In this document: one piece after another, positions 16,411 to 24,901 of the stretch
Position numbering within the stretch: position 1 is the first letter of the stretch
How the letters are laid out: each line of letters begins with the position of its first letter
Assembly: GCA_034111645.1 (NCBI GenBank)
Contig: JAWUWW010000003.1
Location: forward strand, 32,788 to 96,787
DNA: 64,000 nt
Source of the DNA: CANLBN01 sp034111645
Lineage (GTDB): Bacteria; Pseudomonadota; Gammaproteobacteria; Pseudomonadales; Cellvibrionaceae
Direction of reading: 5' to 3'
The notes under the pieces: generated by a model
Seen by the model: the letters and a program-made list of their open reading frames with translations, nothing else
Database searches by the model: none
What the model was told of the DNA's origin: nothing
Program-made: the position numbers and the translations under genes

Positions 16411-16900
16411 AAGAAAACCTTGATTTAGGAACGTTGATTGCAAGAATCTCAAGTATAGTTGAGTCTCAGAAAAAAAAGAGGATAAAATGTATATAAACTT
16501 ATATTAGTGATTCACTAATCATTATGTAATTAGTTTATGACTAAATAGAGTATAAATGTGATTAATGGGCTTAAATCGCTCAACATAAACATCAAATACT
16601 TATTGTAAGCGTCTTTTAATAATTAAAGCCTTGATTAGACTTTTTATAATTAAGCCTCATAAAACATCGTATTAAAAATCATCAACATTCTCAGAACAAC
16701 TATAGCAAATCACTGACTCCCTAATAGCTTATCGTGATGGCAATAGACTGAACACTCACTAAAAAACAGACGTTGAAAACCTTACTTATTTAAGAATATT
16801 CGCTTTATTAGCAATAAAGCTCTTTCACTAAAGATTGATCCATAAACACTGATTGAAAATAATTGAAGTAAAGGCGTGTATTTGATTATCTTAAAAAATT
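16411..16900. other. AT-rich spacer, no gene seen
   Basis: About 490 bases with stops in all frames and no terminator, tRNA or repeat that stands out. It separates two minus-strand genes, so it probably holds the promoter of the LapG gene. Confidence 0.4.
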
Positions 16901-17308
16901 CTAATGAAGCTTTTTAACCGGAAAAATATAAACTGCACCAGTTTCTGTGATTAATTTTTCGGGGTCTAGCCTCAGGCCACCTCTATTAACTACAGGGATT
17001 CTAACTTTAACGCAATAGTGTTTATTGTTTTCTAAGAATGCAATAATTTGATTATTTTCATAATCGGGATAAGCAACACAACTCGATAATATATCGAAAT
17101 TTGCGGCTTGGTTTTTTAATTCATGTTGAATAACATTAACATGATCAACAATGTCGCCGGAATCAACATTTGCTTTAACCACCTTAATACTTTTATCACT
17201 ATTAACGACTAAACCAATAGGAATAATAAGATTCTCAACTTTAAGCATTTGATTAATACAAGCAATTAAGTAAGTCACCAAACCTTGAAAGTGATCCTTA
17301 GATTTCAT
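16901..17308 (-). CDS. Hypothetical soluble protein (135 aa)
   Basis: No family recognised. The 135 residues have no signal peptide or membrane helix and an alternating hydrophobic/polar pattern that suggests an alpha/beta fold (ENLIIPIGLVVNSDKSIKVV in the N-terminal third, AVYIFPVKKLH at the end). The ATG at 17308 is preferred over a TTG two codons earlier; neither has a good ribosome site. Flanked by long spacers on both sides, so probably a single-gene unit. Confidence 0.6.
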   Translation of the reverse strand: MKSKDHFQGLVTYLIACINQMLKVENLIIPIGLVVNSDKSIKVVKANVDSGDIVDHVNVIQHELKNQAANFDILSSCVAYPDYENNQIIAFLENNKHYCVKVRIPVVNRGGLRLDPEKLITETGAVYIFPVKKLH

Positions 17309-17876
17309 GATCAAAAATTTAATTCATATTTAGAGAAGCTAGTTAATATAAAAAACATTTATTCAAACACTATTATTGAGGATTTATTTGTCATCAAGCT
17401 TTAATCAAAGATAATTTATTTTAGCATAAATTTTGCGTTTTATTCGACGTTAAAGGGTTTGTTTTTTTAGGCTTAAAGAATTTATAAAAATGATGGATGA
17501 TACTTTACTTATCAATATTTAGAATTTGCTAAGCACTCTAACAAACACCAATGTCGGTTACTGAAGAAAAGTATCGAACAATACTAAATGAATACCGCGA
17601 AAATTTTAGCTTAACTGGTCGAGGATTAATTTATTGATGTGGGGATGTAGGCTTTTTAAAAAATAGAGAATAGAGTTTATATCGAAGCTGAAATAAACAA
17701 AACAAAAATGTGATAGGTTCTTCGTCAATGATAAGAATATTAACCACGGCTTTAAAATTTATCAAAATAGCGACTAAAAAAGAACTTGAAGCTTATTTTA
17801 CGCAAAAAAAATCAACTGAATACAATATGTATCCAGTTGATCAAGTTTGACTAACAATAATATCTAAAATTAAATC
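17309..17876. other. Spacer with two short protein-like frames
   Basis: No gene of normal length. On the plus strand ATG 17551 to TGA 17637 reads MSVTEEKYRTILNEYRENFS and eight more residues (28 aa), and ATG 17728 to TGA 17850 encodes a 40-residue Lys-rich peptide containing ATKKELEAYFTQKK. Both look more protein-like than their surroundings and could be small genes or worn fragments of one gene; neither has a strong ribosome site. Confidence 0.35.
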
Positions 17877-18578
17877 TTAGAAAGATTTAGAAATTGAAAA
17901 TACTACGCGCTCATCGGCAAGTTTGTCATCACTGATGTCAGTTCCGTAACCTACTAGAGATAAATCAACGCCACCAAATGGTACTGTTAAACCAACAGAA
18001 TAATCTAGATAGTCATCACCGCCTTCGTATGAAAGACCTTTAGTATCATCATCTAGTGTTGTGTAACCTACACCAAAATCTAAACTAATACCTTCTGCTA
18101 ATGCTAATGAGTAACCAGCATTAAGAATAATTGCGCTGGTATCTACATTTAGATATTCAGGAGAATATACTATGCCAAAGCTTGCATCGCCAAAACCAAA
18201 AGAGGCAATATATTCTTCATAGTTTAAATCATCAGTTGCATCAGGGTACATAAAATAAATAGCTGATAAATCTAGGCTTAATGAATCAGTTAGGTCAAAC
18301 GCATAACCTGCATAAAGATCTATTTCCGTTGAAGCATCGCCGTCACTAGTAGCAGAGTCAAAGTCAATGCTTGATGCCCAAGTACCTACATAAAAACCAC
18401 TGTCAAAACCGTAGTCGAAACCACCAGAGATCGCTGGGTTTTCATCTGACTGAGAGAAGCCACGGAAAACATAATCGGTAGACAATGCAACATTGCCTTC
18501 GATTTCATTTGCAGAAACTCCACCACAAACTAACATTGCTGTAGCGGCAGTACCTATCATCAATTTATTCATTTTCAT
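17877..18578 (-). CDS. TorF-family putative porin (Gcw_chp family)
   Basis: Predicted outer-membrane beta-barrel of the TorF / Gcw_chp family, common in aquatic Proteobacteria; its solute is unknown. The 233 residues begin with a signal peptide (LMIGTAATAMLVCGGVSA, cut before NEIEG). The family signature NVALSTDYVFRGFSQSDENP follows at once, then GGFDYGFDSGFYVGTWASSI. The rest alternates as membrane beta strands, is acidic, and ends in aromatic Phe (VVFSISKSF) as barrel proteins do. Two starts (18578 and 18572) are possible; a GGGGTAAG element precedes the first. Stands alone between spacers. Confidence 0.85.
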   Translation of the reverse strand: MKMNKLMIGTAATAMLVCGGVSANEIEGNVALSTDYVFRGFSQSDENPAISGGFDYGFDSGFYVGTWASSIDFDSATSDGDASTEIDLYAGYAFDLTDSLSLDLSAIYFMYPDATDDLNYEEYIASFGFGDASFGIVYSPEYLNVDTSAIILNAGYSLALAEGISLDFGVGYTTLDDDTKGLSYEGGDDYLDYSVGLTVPFGGVDLSLVGYGTDISDDKLADERVVFSISKSF

Positions 18579-18861
18579 GCTTAACTTACCCCATTAAAGA
18601 AAAATTTATCATTATTAATTAATCCATTAAATAATATCCTTGCTCAACCTATAGCAGAATTGATGCCAACTTTTTTGATGATTTTCAGGGGCTTTGAAGG
18701 TAACTTATCGAGACATTCGCACAAAAAAAGTGCGTAGCTATTTTTTGTTTTTTATAAGCGCACCAAATCTGATCAATGCGTTATTGTGTGAACAAGCTAA
18801 ATAAAAACAAGAAGGGGATATATGATTAAAAATTTTAATCAGTAATATTAAGAGATGGTGA

Positions 18862-19476
18862 TTATTCTAAAAATTCACCACAGCCTTGGCGCATAACTAC
18901 GGGTTCATCTCCGCTTAAATCAACAACGGTAGTTGGCTCCATACCGCAGAAGCCGCCATCAATGACTAGCTCTAACTGATGCTCTAAGGTGATACGAATA
19001 TCATAGGGGTCGGTTAAAGGTAATTCATCACCCGGCATTATTAGCGTACTCGTCATCATCGGCTCATTTAGCTCTTCTAAAAGGTCTCTGACGATTGGAT
19101 TACTAGGGATGCGAATTCCGATGGTTTTTTTCTTGGGATGCTTTAAGCGCTTCGGTGTCTCTGACGTCGCCGCTAAAATAAATGTAAACGGGCCAGGCGT
19201 ATGAGCTTTAATCAAACGAAACATTTGATTATTTACTTTAGCGTAAGTGGCAACTTCTGAGAGGTCGCGACAAACTAAGGTAAAGTTATGATCTTTACTA
19301 ATTTTTCTTATGCCACAAATTCGATCTAATGCAAGCTTGTCGCCAATATGGCAGCCAAGAGCGTAAGCAGAATCTGTTGGATACGCAACAAGGCCACCAT
19401 TGCGAATAATATCTGCAGCTTGTTTAATTAATCGAGCCTGTGGGTTTTCGGGATGAATTTGGAAAAATTGCGCCAT
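18862..19476 (-). CDS. yciO: YciO-type Sua5/YrdC-like protein
   Basis: Member of the Sua5/YciO/YrdC family. YrdC/Sua5 makes threonylcarbamoyl-AMP for tRNA t6A; YciO is a paralogue whose cellular role is less clear. The 204 residues have the YrdC core: GGLVAYPTDSAYALGCHIGD near residue 28, the KISKDHNFTLVCRDLSE segment, HTPGPFTFILAATSETP and a Lys/Arg-rich KHPKKKTIGIRIP. The match to YciO (about 206 aa) is better than to YrdC (about 190 aa). It precedes the PHP phosphatase gene in map order and follows it in transcription, a pairing common in gammaproteobacteria (yciO-yciV). Confidence 0.88.
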   Translation of the reverse strand: MAQFFQIHPENPQARLIKQAADIIRNGGLVAYPTDSAYALGCHIGDKLALDRICGIRKISKDHNFTLVCRDLSEVATYAKVNNQMFRLIKAHTPGPFTFILAATSETPKRLKHPKKKTIGIRIPSNPIVRDLLEELNEPMMTSTLIMPGDELPLTDPYDIRITLEHQLELVIDGGFCGMEPTTVVDLSGDEPVVMRQGCGEFLE

Positions 19477-19576
19477 AATATCTAATTAATTTTTTTATTG
19501 TTTAAAGTCTACTATATGAGCATTTACTTATTAGCTCTATATAATTCAAATATATTAAATAAGTCTTACTGGCAGT

Positions 19577-20404
19577 TTACCAGAAATCCCAGATAGCTTG
19601 GCACTTATTAGGCAGCGGTGACATAACACCGGGAGATTGCCATTTATTATCGGGGGAATGAAAATCACTGCCACAAGATGCCAATAACGAGAAATCTGTT
19701 GCTGCCTTTTGTAACTTTTGAGTAACAGCAAGATTTTGATTGCCGCTGACAACCTCAATGCCCTTACCTCCAGCATCAGCAAACTCTTGCAGCAGAGCGT
19801 AAAGCTTTGTGCGAGTCAGACCATATTTATCAGGATGCGCTACTACGGCTATGCCACCAGCTGCATTAATCCAACTAATTGCACTGGCAATCGAGGGCCA
19901 TTGATTTTTAACGTCGCCAACTTTACCTGCGCCTAAATAACGTTTAAATGCTTGGGCAAAATTAGCGGCATAGCCGCCATCGATAATATGTTGTGCAAAG
20001 TGAGGTCGTCCGATGGCAGCGCCTTGCGCATATTGCTGAGCGCCCTCCCAAGCGCCCTTAATGCCAGCTTTTTCAAGGCGTATAGCTATAGTCTTGGCAC
20101 GTTCGAGGCGAATGTCTGCTTGCTTACTGACTGCTTGCTGAAGCTCACCTGAATGAATATCAATTTGAAGACCGACAATATGAATACCCCGACCTTGCCA
20201 GAGCGTAGACACCTCAATGCCAGGAATGATCGTTAGCTCATCACCCGCCGCCAAAATGGCAGCAGGAATTCCATCAATCGTGTCATGATCAGTTAAAGCT
20301 AACACATTGACATTATTGACCTTCGCTAAGCTAACGAGCTCCTCAGGCGATAGCTTTCCATCTGAACAAAGGCTATGCGTATGTAAATCGTACGATAAAT
20401 TCAA
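19577..20404 (-). CDS. PHP-domain 3',5'-nucleoside bisphosphate phosphatase / 5'-3' exoribonuclease (YciV/RNase AM type)
   Basis: Metal-dependent phosphoesterase of the PHP family. The E. coli homologue YciV (TrpH, RNase AM) removes 3' phosphate from 3',5'-bisphosphonucleotides and trims RNA 5' ends. In 275 residues the metal ligands are visible: DLHTHSLCSDGKLSPEEL at 6-23, LTDHDTIDGIPAA near 37, the PGIEVST motif, VVAHPDKYG near 190 and CGSDFHSPDN near 245. It is followed about 100 bases later by yciO on the same strand. Divergent from the plus-strand group starting at 20737. Confidence 0.88.
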   Translation of the reverse strand: MNLSYDLHTHSLCSDGKLSPEELVSLAKVNNVNVLALTDHDTIDGIPAAILAAGDELTIIPGIEVSTLWQGRGIHIVGLQIDIHSGELQQAVSKQADIRLERAKTIAIRLEKAGIKGAWEGAQQYAQGAAIGRPHFAQHIIDGGYAANFAQAFKRYLGAGKVGDVKNQWPSIASAISWINAAGGIAVVAHPDKYGLTRTKLYALLQEFADAGGKGIEVVSGNQNLAVTQKLQKAATDFSLLASCGSDFHSPDNKWQSPGVMSPLPNKCQAIWDFW

Positions 20405-20736
20405 AAAAAACCTATTAATGCCTAAAAATTAGTGATAATAATCTGTAAACTCACAATGCCTTTGCCTTTGGGGCTAAGTTTTGCGTAAACTCCACCTTCG
20501 TAAGAACTATCCTTTATATAAAATTATCTTTATATTTAACTTTTGGAGGTTCTTATCATTATTTGCCAAAAACATGTCTACCTAACGTTTGTTATTTCAC
20601 AAACATTTAGAGTGGCCGAAAATAATTTTTTGGCTGTTGTCTGACATCCATTGAACTATAATGCCTTATTCTTATTACACTAGCACTAGTATTAAATTAT
20701 TAAATCTACCTTGCTTAAGAAAGACTAAAAATACTT
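20405..20736. promoter_or_regulatory. Divergent promoter region, PHP gene / VC0807-like gene
   Basis: 330 bases without a gene. A TATAAT at 20657-20662 on the plus strand lies 75 bases before the next ATG and is a likely -10 box; no good -35 is present. Nothing else stands out. Confidence 0.4.
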
Positions 20737-21435
20737 ATGACAGAAGCTAAACCCGCTAAGAAAGAAAACTTTCTAATCAATATACTTTTCAATATTGTTA
20801 TCCCGACACTTATACTATCTAAATTCAGTGGTGAAGATGACTTAGGTGTAAAGTGGGCATTAATTGTTGCCCTGTCATTTCCAATCATTTACGGCTTACG
20901 CGATTTAAAACGCAATGGCAAGTTTAATGTATTTTCGGCACTGGGTATTTTTAGCCTTAGCCTTACGGGTGGTATGGCTTTATTAAAGCTACCTCCTGAG
21001 TATATCATTATCAAAGAGGCGACTATTCCTGCTTTATTTGCTATTGCCACACTAATTTCATTAAAAACACCCTACCCATTAGTGAAAACATTCATCTATA
21101 ACGATAAAATTCTCCAAATAGATAAAGTTTCTTCTGCGCTCAACAGTAATGGTACAGAGAAAGAGTTTGATAAAGCCTTAGTTAATGCCACTTATTTAAT
21201 GACGCTTTCATTTATACTATCATCAATTTTGAACTACGTGCTGGCAAAAATACTATTAGTCAGTGAACCAGGAACAGAGGCCTTTAATGCTGAGCTAGGA
21301 AAAATGAATGCGCTTAGTTTTCCAGTAATTGCTGTTCCCGCAACGATTATTATGATGTTTGCACTTTTTTATTTGTTCAAACGCATCAAAGCACTCACGC
21401 ATCTTGAACTAGAAGAAATTTTAATCAACCAATAA
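20737..21435 (+). CDS. VC0807-like inner-membrane protein
   Basis: Integral membrane protein of 232 residues resembling the VC0807 family, which has no assigned function. About six hydrophobic helices: two near 15-60, two near 70-105, one near 155-178 and one near 195-215. A basic N-terminus (TEAKPAKKENFLINILFN) and an acidic C-terminus (THLELEEILINQ) are probably cytoplasmic. It heads a plus-strand run with yciI, the SH3-domain gene and pdxJ, in the place where Pseudomonas-type genomes put a septation protein (YciB) next to yciI, so some envelope role may be guessed, but that is only context. Confidence 0.7.
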   Translation: MTEAKPAKKENFLINILFNIVIPTLILSKFSGEDDLGVKWALIVALSFPIIYGLRDLKRNGKFNVFSALGIFSLSLTGGMALLKLPPEYIIIKEATIPALFAIATLISLKTPYPLVKTFIYNDKILQIDKVSSALNSNGTEKEFDKALVNATYLMTLSFILSSILNYVLAKILLVSEPGTEAFNAELGKMNALSFPVIAVPATIIMMFALFYLFKRIKALTHLELEEILINQ

Positions 21436-21488
21436 AACATCTTATAAGAAACTATAGAATTAATACAAATATGTAACGAGGAATTTTT

Positions 21489-21785
21489 ATGTGGTATGCC
21501 ATTATCTGTGAGGATAAGCCCAACAGTTTAGCATTGAGAATGGAAACTCGACCGGCGCATCTTGAAGCACTAAAACTATTACAAAGTGAAGGCCGTATCT
21601 TAACTGCTGGCCCACTTCCTGCCATTGATTCTGAAGATCCTGGCGATAATGGTTATACTGGCTCAGTTATTATCGCTGAGTTTGATACGTTAAATGATGC
21701 TAAATCTTGGGCAGATAACGACCCTTATGCAGTAGCCGGTGTATTTGCAAATGTGGTGGTAAAACCGTTCAAAAAAGTATTTTAA
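21489..21785 (+). CDS. yciI: YciI family protein
   Basis: Small ferredoxin-like-fold protein (98 aa) of the YciI family; structures show a putative active site with conserved His and Asp, but no established reaction. Visible are MWYAIICEDKPNSL, the conserved RPAHLEALKLLQSEGRILTAGPLP segment in two parts around residues 22-45, and the WADNDPYAVAGVF motif with the conserved Asp-Pro. A good AACGAGGAA ribosome site precedes the ATG. Lies 53 bases after the VC0807-like gene, probably in the same transcript, as is common for yciI. Confidence 0.88.
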   Translation: MWYAIICEDKPNSLALRMETRPAHLEALKLLQSEGRILTAGPLPAIDSEDPGDNGYTGSVIIAEFDTLNDAKSWADNDPYAVAGVFANVVVKPFKKVF

Positions 21786-21969
21786 ATTTTTGTTAGGCTG
21801 ATTCGATTAACATCGATAAGTTTTACTTGCTCCGTATCAAACTCTAAAATTATTAAAGACTAGTTTTTATAATTAATAGAAAGAAACGGGAGATCGCTCA
21901 CACATTACAACCCTATTAATAAGGTAGATTAACGCGCTTTAAGCTAAAGACAACAGGTACCAACAACCG

Positions 21970-22683
21970 ATGAACAACATATCAATTCAAAAAAGTTCGA
22001 TCATACGCTACGAAAAATATTTCCTGTCACTTTGCTCTTGTATCATTGTTCTACTTGCGAGCAATATTGCAACAGCTGCTAGTTTGTATATATCTGATCA
22101 GTTATACGTACCTGTGCGCAAAGGACAAGGCAATCAGTATGCAATTTTACATAAAGGCTTACCTTCTGGCACTAAAATTACTTTGGTTGAGCGCGATACA
22201 GAGTGGACACAAGTAGTCACAGAAGAGGGAATAACGGGTTGGATACGCAATCAATTTTTAGACGAATCACCTCCCGCTAAAATTTTGTTGGCAACCGCTA
22301 ACAAGGAGATAGACAACCTATCTAAAAACCTTAGTGAATTAAAAGAAGAAAAGGATACGCTACTCAAAAACTATAGCGAAAGCCAAACGTTGCTTAAACA
22401 AACCGATGAACAAGCACGTCAAAGCGAAGAAGAGTTAAGTGCTCTAAAAGTTATTTCGGCATCGGCTGTAGAATCGCATCAGCTGCTGCAAACCGTTGCT
22501 CAAAAAATGCAACTACTGCAAACCGAAAATGATGTTTTAAAGTCTGAAAACGATAGCTTACGTCGTAGTGAAAGCACAACATTTTTTCTATACGGTGCTT
22601 TTACTGTTTTGTTAGGAGTACTAATTGCTATTATTTTACCTAAATTACGCTCTAGCAAACGACAAAGTGGATGGGTTAATTAG
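21970..22683 (+). CDS. SH3-domain membrane-anchored protein (YgiM/TIGR04211 type)
   Basis: Cell-envelope protein of 237 residues. An N-terminal signal or anchor (CIIVLLASNIATAAS), a bacterial SH3 domain at about 38-98 (LYISDQLYVPVRKGQGNQY, GWIRNQFL), a long coiled coil at about 110-200 with many Glu/Lys/Gln, a C-terminal membrane helix (FFLYGAFTVLLGVLIAIILP) and a basic tail. This layout matches E. coli YgiM, whose function is unclear (peptidoglycan-related binding is suspected from the SH3 fold). Its TAG stop overlaps the GTG start of pdxJ, so the two are translationally coupled, an unexpected pairing. Confidence 0.85.
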   Translation: MNNISIQKSSIIRYEKYFLSLCSCIIVLLASNIATAASLYISDQLYVPVRKGQGNQYAILHKGLPSGTKITLVERDTEWTQVVTEEGITGWIRNQFLDESPPAKILLATANKEIDNLSKNLSELKEEKDTLLKNYSESQTLLKQTDEQARQSEEELSALKVISASAVESHQLLQTVAQKMQLLQTENDVLKSENDSLRRSESTTFFLYGAFTVLLGVLIAIILPKLRSSKRQSGWVN

Positions 22684-23486
22684 TGACTGCATTAAGTGTA
22701 AATCTTAATAAAATTGCTCTATTGCGTAACTCTCGAGAAGGTAATAATCCATCGGTATTAGACTTCGCAAGAATGGCTATTGATAATGGTGCAGATGGCC
22801 TAACGGTTCACCCAAGACCCGATCAACGACACATCCGTGTTAGTGATGTATATGAGCTATCTACTTTTGTAAGAAGTTTAAAAAACATAAACCGAATTAA
22901 TAAACTAGAGATTGAATTTAATATCGAAGGCAACCCCTTTGCACCTGCAATAATCTCGGAAAATAGTTCAAAATCAATAGCAGATTATCCAGGGCTATTG
23001 ACGCTAATAGAAAATACTCGCCCGCAACAGGCAACTCTCGTACCTGATACCAATGAGCAGTTAACCTCAGATCATGGCTTTGATTTGGAAAAAGACGGCG
23101 AGCGCCTAGCGCCTTTTATTCAAAAAATAAAATCTTGGGGTGTGCGCTGCTGTCTATTTATGGACCCAGATCTCAAACAGATAAAATTGGCCCAAGAGCT
23201 TGGTGTAGATAGGATCGAGCTTTACACCGGTCCATACGCAGCTAGTTATGCTTTATCAGCAGATGATGTAAAAGTTAGTTTAGATCAATATAGGCAAGCC
23301 AGCGAATACGCAGTAAAACTTGGGCTTGGTGTAAATGCTGGGCACGATCTCAATCTAGATAACTTAGCGCCATTTTTAGCGATTGGAAATATAGCTGAAG
23401 TCTCTATTGGACATGCTCTCACTATAGATGCTCTATTGAATGGTTACAAAAGGACAATTCTAGATTATAGTAAAGCTTGTAGCTAA
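22683..23486 (+). CDS. pdxJ: Pyridoxine 5'-phosphate synthase, Bacteroidetes-like form
   Basis: Last step of de novo vitamin B6 synthesis: joins 1-deoxyxylulose 5-phosphate with 3-amino-2-oxopropyl phosphate. The TIM barrel of 267 residues starts at a GTG within the stop of the previous gene (TAGTG). It carries SVNLNKIALLRNSREGN, GADGLTVHPRPDQRHIR, EFNIEGNP, ATLVPD and VNAGHDLNLDNL. The HPRPDxRHIR, FNIEGNP and NAGHDLNL motifs are those of Bacteroidetes PdxJ; E. coli PdxJ has HLREDRRHI and NAGHGLTY instead. The location is also not the usual gammaproteobacterial rnc-era-recO-pdxJ cluster. Transfer, or a second divergent copy, is likely. Confidence 0.9.
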   Translation: MTALSVNLNKIALLRNSREGNNPSVLDFARMAIDNGADGLTVHPRPDQRHIRVSDVYELSTFVRSLKNINRINKLEIEFNIEGNPFAPAIISENSSKSIADYPGLLTLIENTRPQQATLVPDTNEQLTSDHGFDLEKDGERLAPFIQKIKSWGVRCCLFMDPDLKQIKLAQELGVDRIELYTGPYAASYALSADDVKVSLDQYRQASEYAVKLGLGVNAGHDLNLDNLAPFLAIGNIAEVSIGHALTIDALLNGYKRTILDYSKACS

Positions 23487-23526
23487 AAAGCTCTAATCAC
23501 TATAATAAAAGTATAAGGAGAAGATC

Positions 23527-23937
23527 ATGCGTTCAATACTCATTAAAGATTATATGAACCATCAGCCTACGGTTATCTTGCATACTGCAAACATTCGTGA
23601 TGCGGTAATGTTAATGTTAAAGAAAAAAATTATTGGTATTTCTGTAGTCGATGAAGCCAATAACCTAGTAGGCTATATCTCAGAGCAAGACTGCGTCGCG
23701 CAGATGTTAAATGTAGTGTTTCATTCAGAAGAGCCAGGTCCCGTTCACGAAGTGATGGCTAAAGATGTGATGACAGTGACGCCAGAAACAACCGTTGTTG
23801 AGCTTGCAGAAACTATTATTACTAGCCGCCCTAAAAACTACCCTGTTATCAGCGATGGTAAATTGGTAGGCTTAATTAGTCGCACCGAAGTTTTACAAGC
23901 ACTGATTGATAAAAGTGTTGATAGTTATCATAAATAA
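23527..23937 (+). CDS. Paired CBS-domain protein
   Basis: A stand-alone CBS pair (136 aa) that likely binds an adenine nucleotide and acts as an energy or ligand sensor; the partner is unknown. First CBS at about 6-63 (DYMNHQPTVILHTANIRDAV, then VVDEANNLVGYISEQDC), second at about 77-132 (AKDVMTVTPETTVVELAETI, then SDGKLVGLISRTEVLQAL). AAGGAGAAG precedes the ATG. It follows pdxJ after 40 bases and is closed by a terminator, so it may be the last gene of the yciI-SH3-pdxJ transcript. Confidence 0.9.
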   Translation: MRSILIKDYMNHQPTVILHTANIRDAVMLMLKKKIIGISVVDEANNLVGYISEQDCVAQMLNVVFHSEEPGPVHEVMAKDVMTVTPETTVVELAETIITSRPKNYPVISDGKLVGLISRTEVLQALIDKSVDSYHK

Positions 23938-23971
23938 CTAAGCACTAATAATTTTTATTGGATACTTTAAT

Positions 23972-23999
23972 AGCATTACCTAATTCGTAATGCTTTTTT
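23972..23999 (+). terminator. Intrinsic terminator after the CBS gene
   Basis: Eight-base-pair stem AGCATTAC/GTAATGCT with a seven-base loop and a six-base T run, 34 bases after the stop codon. Confidence 0.88.
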
Positions 24000-24082
24000 A
24001 TTGAATATTAAGCGACAAGAAAAAATTTCACCAAACCCTTTTAAACCTCTCACAATAAATAACCGTGATCTCGTCTTAAAAA

Positions 24083-24874
24083 ATGAAAGAACTTACAGAC
24101 TCAAAAGAATATCTCGAGAGAAAAAAATTTTTTAAACAACTGCTAACGGTGTATGGAAGAAAACCAGTTATTGAAGCGCTTCAACAAACAAATATATCTT
24201 GCTTTAGATTACATTTAGCCGAGTCAAACAAGTTATCATCAATTATCACCGAAATAGAACAACTTGCAGAAAAACGCGGTATTGAAATTCAATATCATGA
24301 CAGGCAAGCGTTATCCCGCATCTCAAAAAATGGTAAACAAGATCAAGGCGTTTGTCTTGATATTTCTTGCCCTAGTCACCAAGATTATCAAATTTTTCTA
24401 AAAAAACGACCCAACAATACCAATAAAAAACCAATTAGGTTACTTGCTCTCGATAGAATTACTAACCCTCAAAATTTAGGCATGATTATTCGATCGAGCT
24501 GTGCTGGCGATATTGATGGCGTATTACTAGCTGAAAAGGGTTGTGCAAAACTTGATGCACTAGTGACAAAAGCAAGTGCGGGGACTGTGTTTAAAGCACC
24601 AATTTTGCATTGTGATTCATTATCAAAAGCTCTCACTCAATGCAGCCAAGAAGGTGCTATTATCGTTGGATTATCAAGCCATGCTAAACAAACATTAAAA
24701 CAATTTGTCGAAGGCGATTTTGTCATTTATGTATTAGGCAATGAGTCAGAGGGTATGAGTATAGAAATAGAAAAGCTATGCCATCAAAAAGTTAATATAC
24801 CCATGAATAATGATGTTGAGTCATTAAATGTTGCTGTCACATCGAGCCTGCTTGCCTTTAGGCATCTTTTATAA
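24083..24874 (+). CDS. SpoU/TrmH-family RNA 2'-O-methyltransferase (RlmB-like)
   Basis: SAM-dependent RNA ribose methyltransferase with a SPOUT knot. In 263 residues there is an N-terminal substrate-binding domain (YGRKPVIEALQQ at 29-40, typical of RlmB/TrmH-type proteins) and the catalytic domain with motif 1 DRITNPQNLGMIIRSS (about 133-148), motif 2 YVLGNESEGMS (about 222) and motif 3 IPMNNDVESLNVAVTSSLLA (about 240). RlmB methylates 23S rRNA G2251; this protein could be RlmB or a paralogue, and the target cannot be decided. It is convergent with the MFS gene. Confidence 0.88.
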   Translation: MKELTDSKEYLERKKFFKQLLTVYGRKPVIEALQQTNISCFRLHLAESNKLSSIITEIEQLAEKRGIEIQYHDRQALSRISKNGKQDQGVCLDISCPSHQDYQIFLKKRPNNTNKKPIRLLALDRITNPQNLGMIIRSSCAGDIDGVLLAEKGCAKLDALVTKASAGTVFKAPILHCDSLSKALTQCSQEGAIIVGLSSHAKQTLKQFVEGDFVIYVLGNESEGMSIEIEKLCHQKVNIPMNNDVESLNVAVTSSLLAFRHLL

Positions 24875-24901
24875 AATAAATCTGCGTACGTCAATAAAAA
24901 T

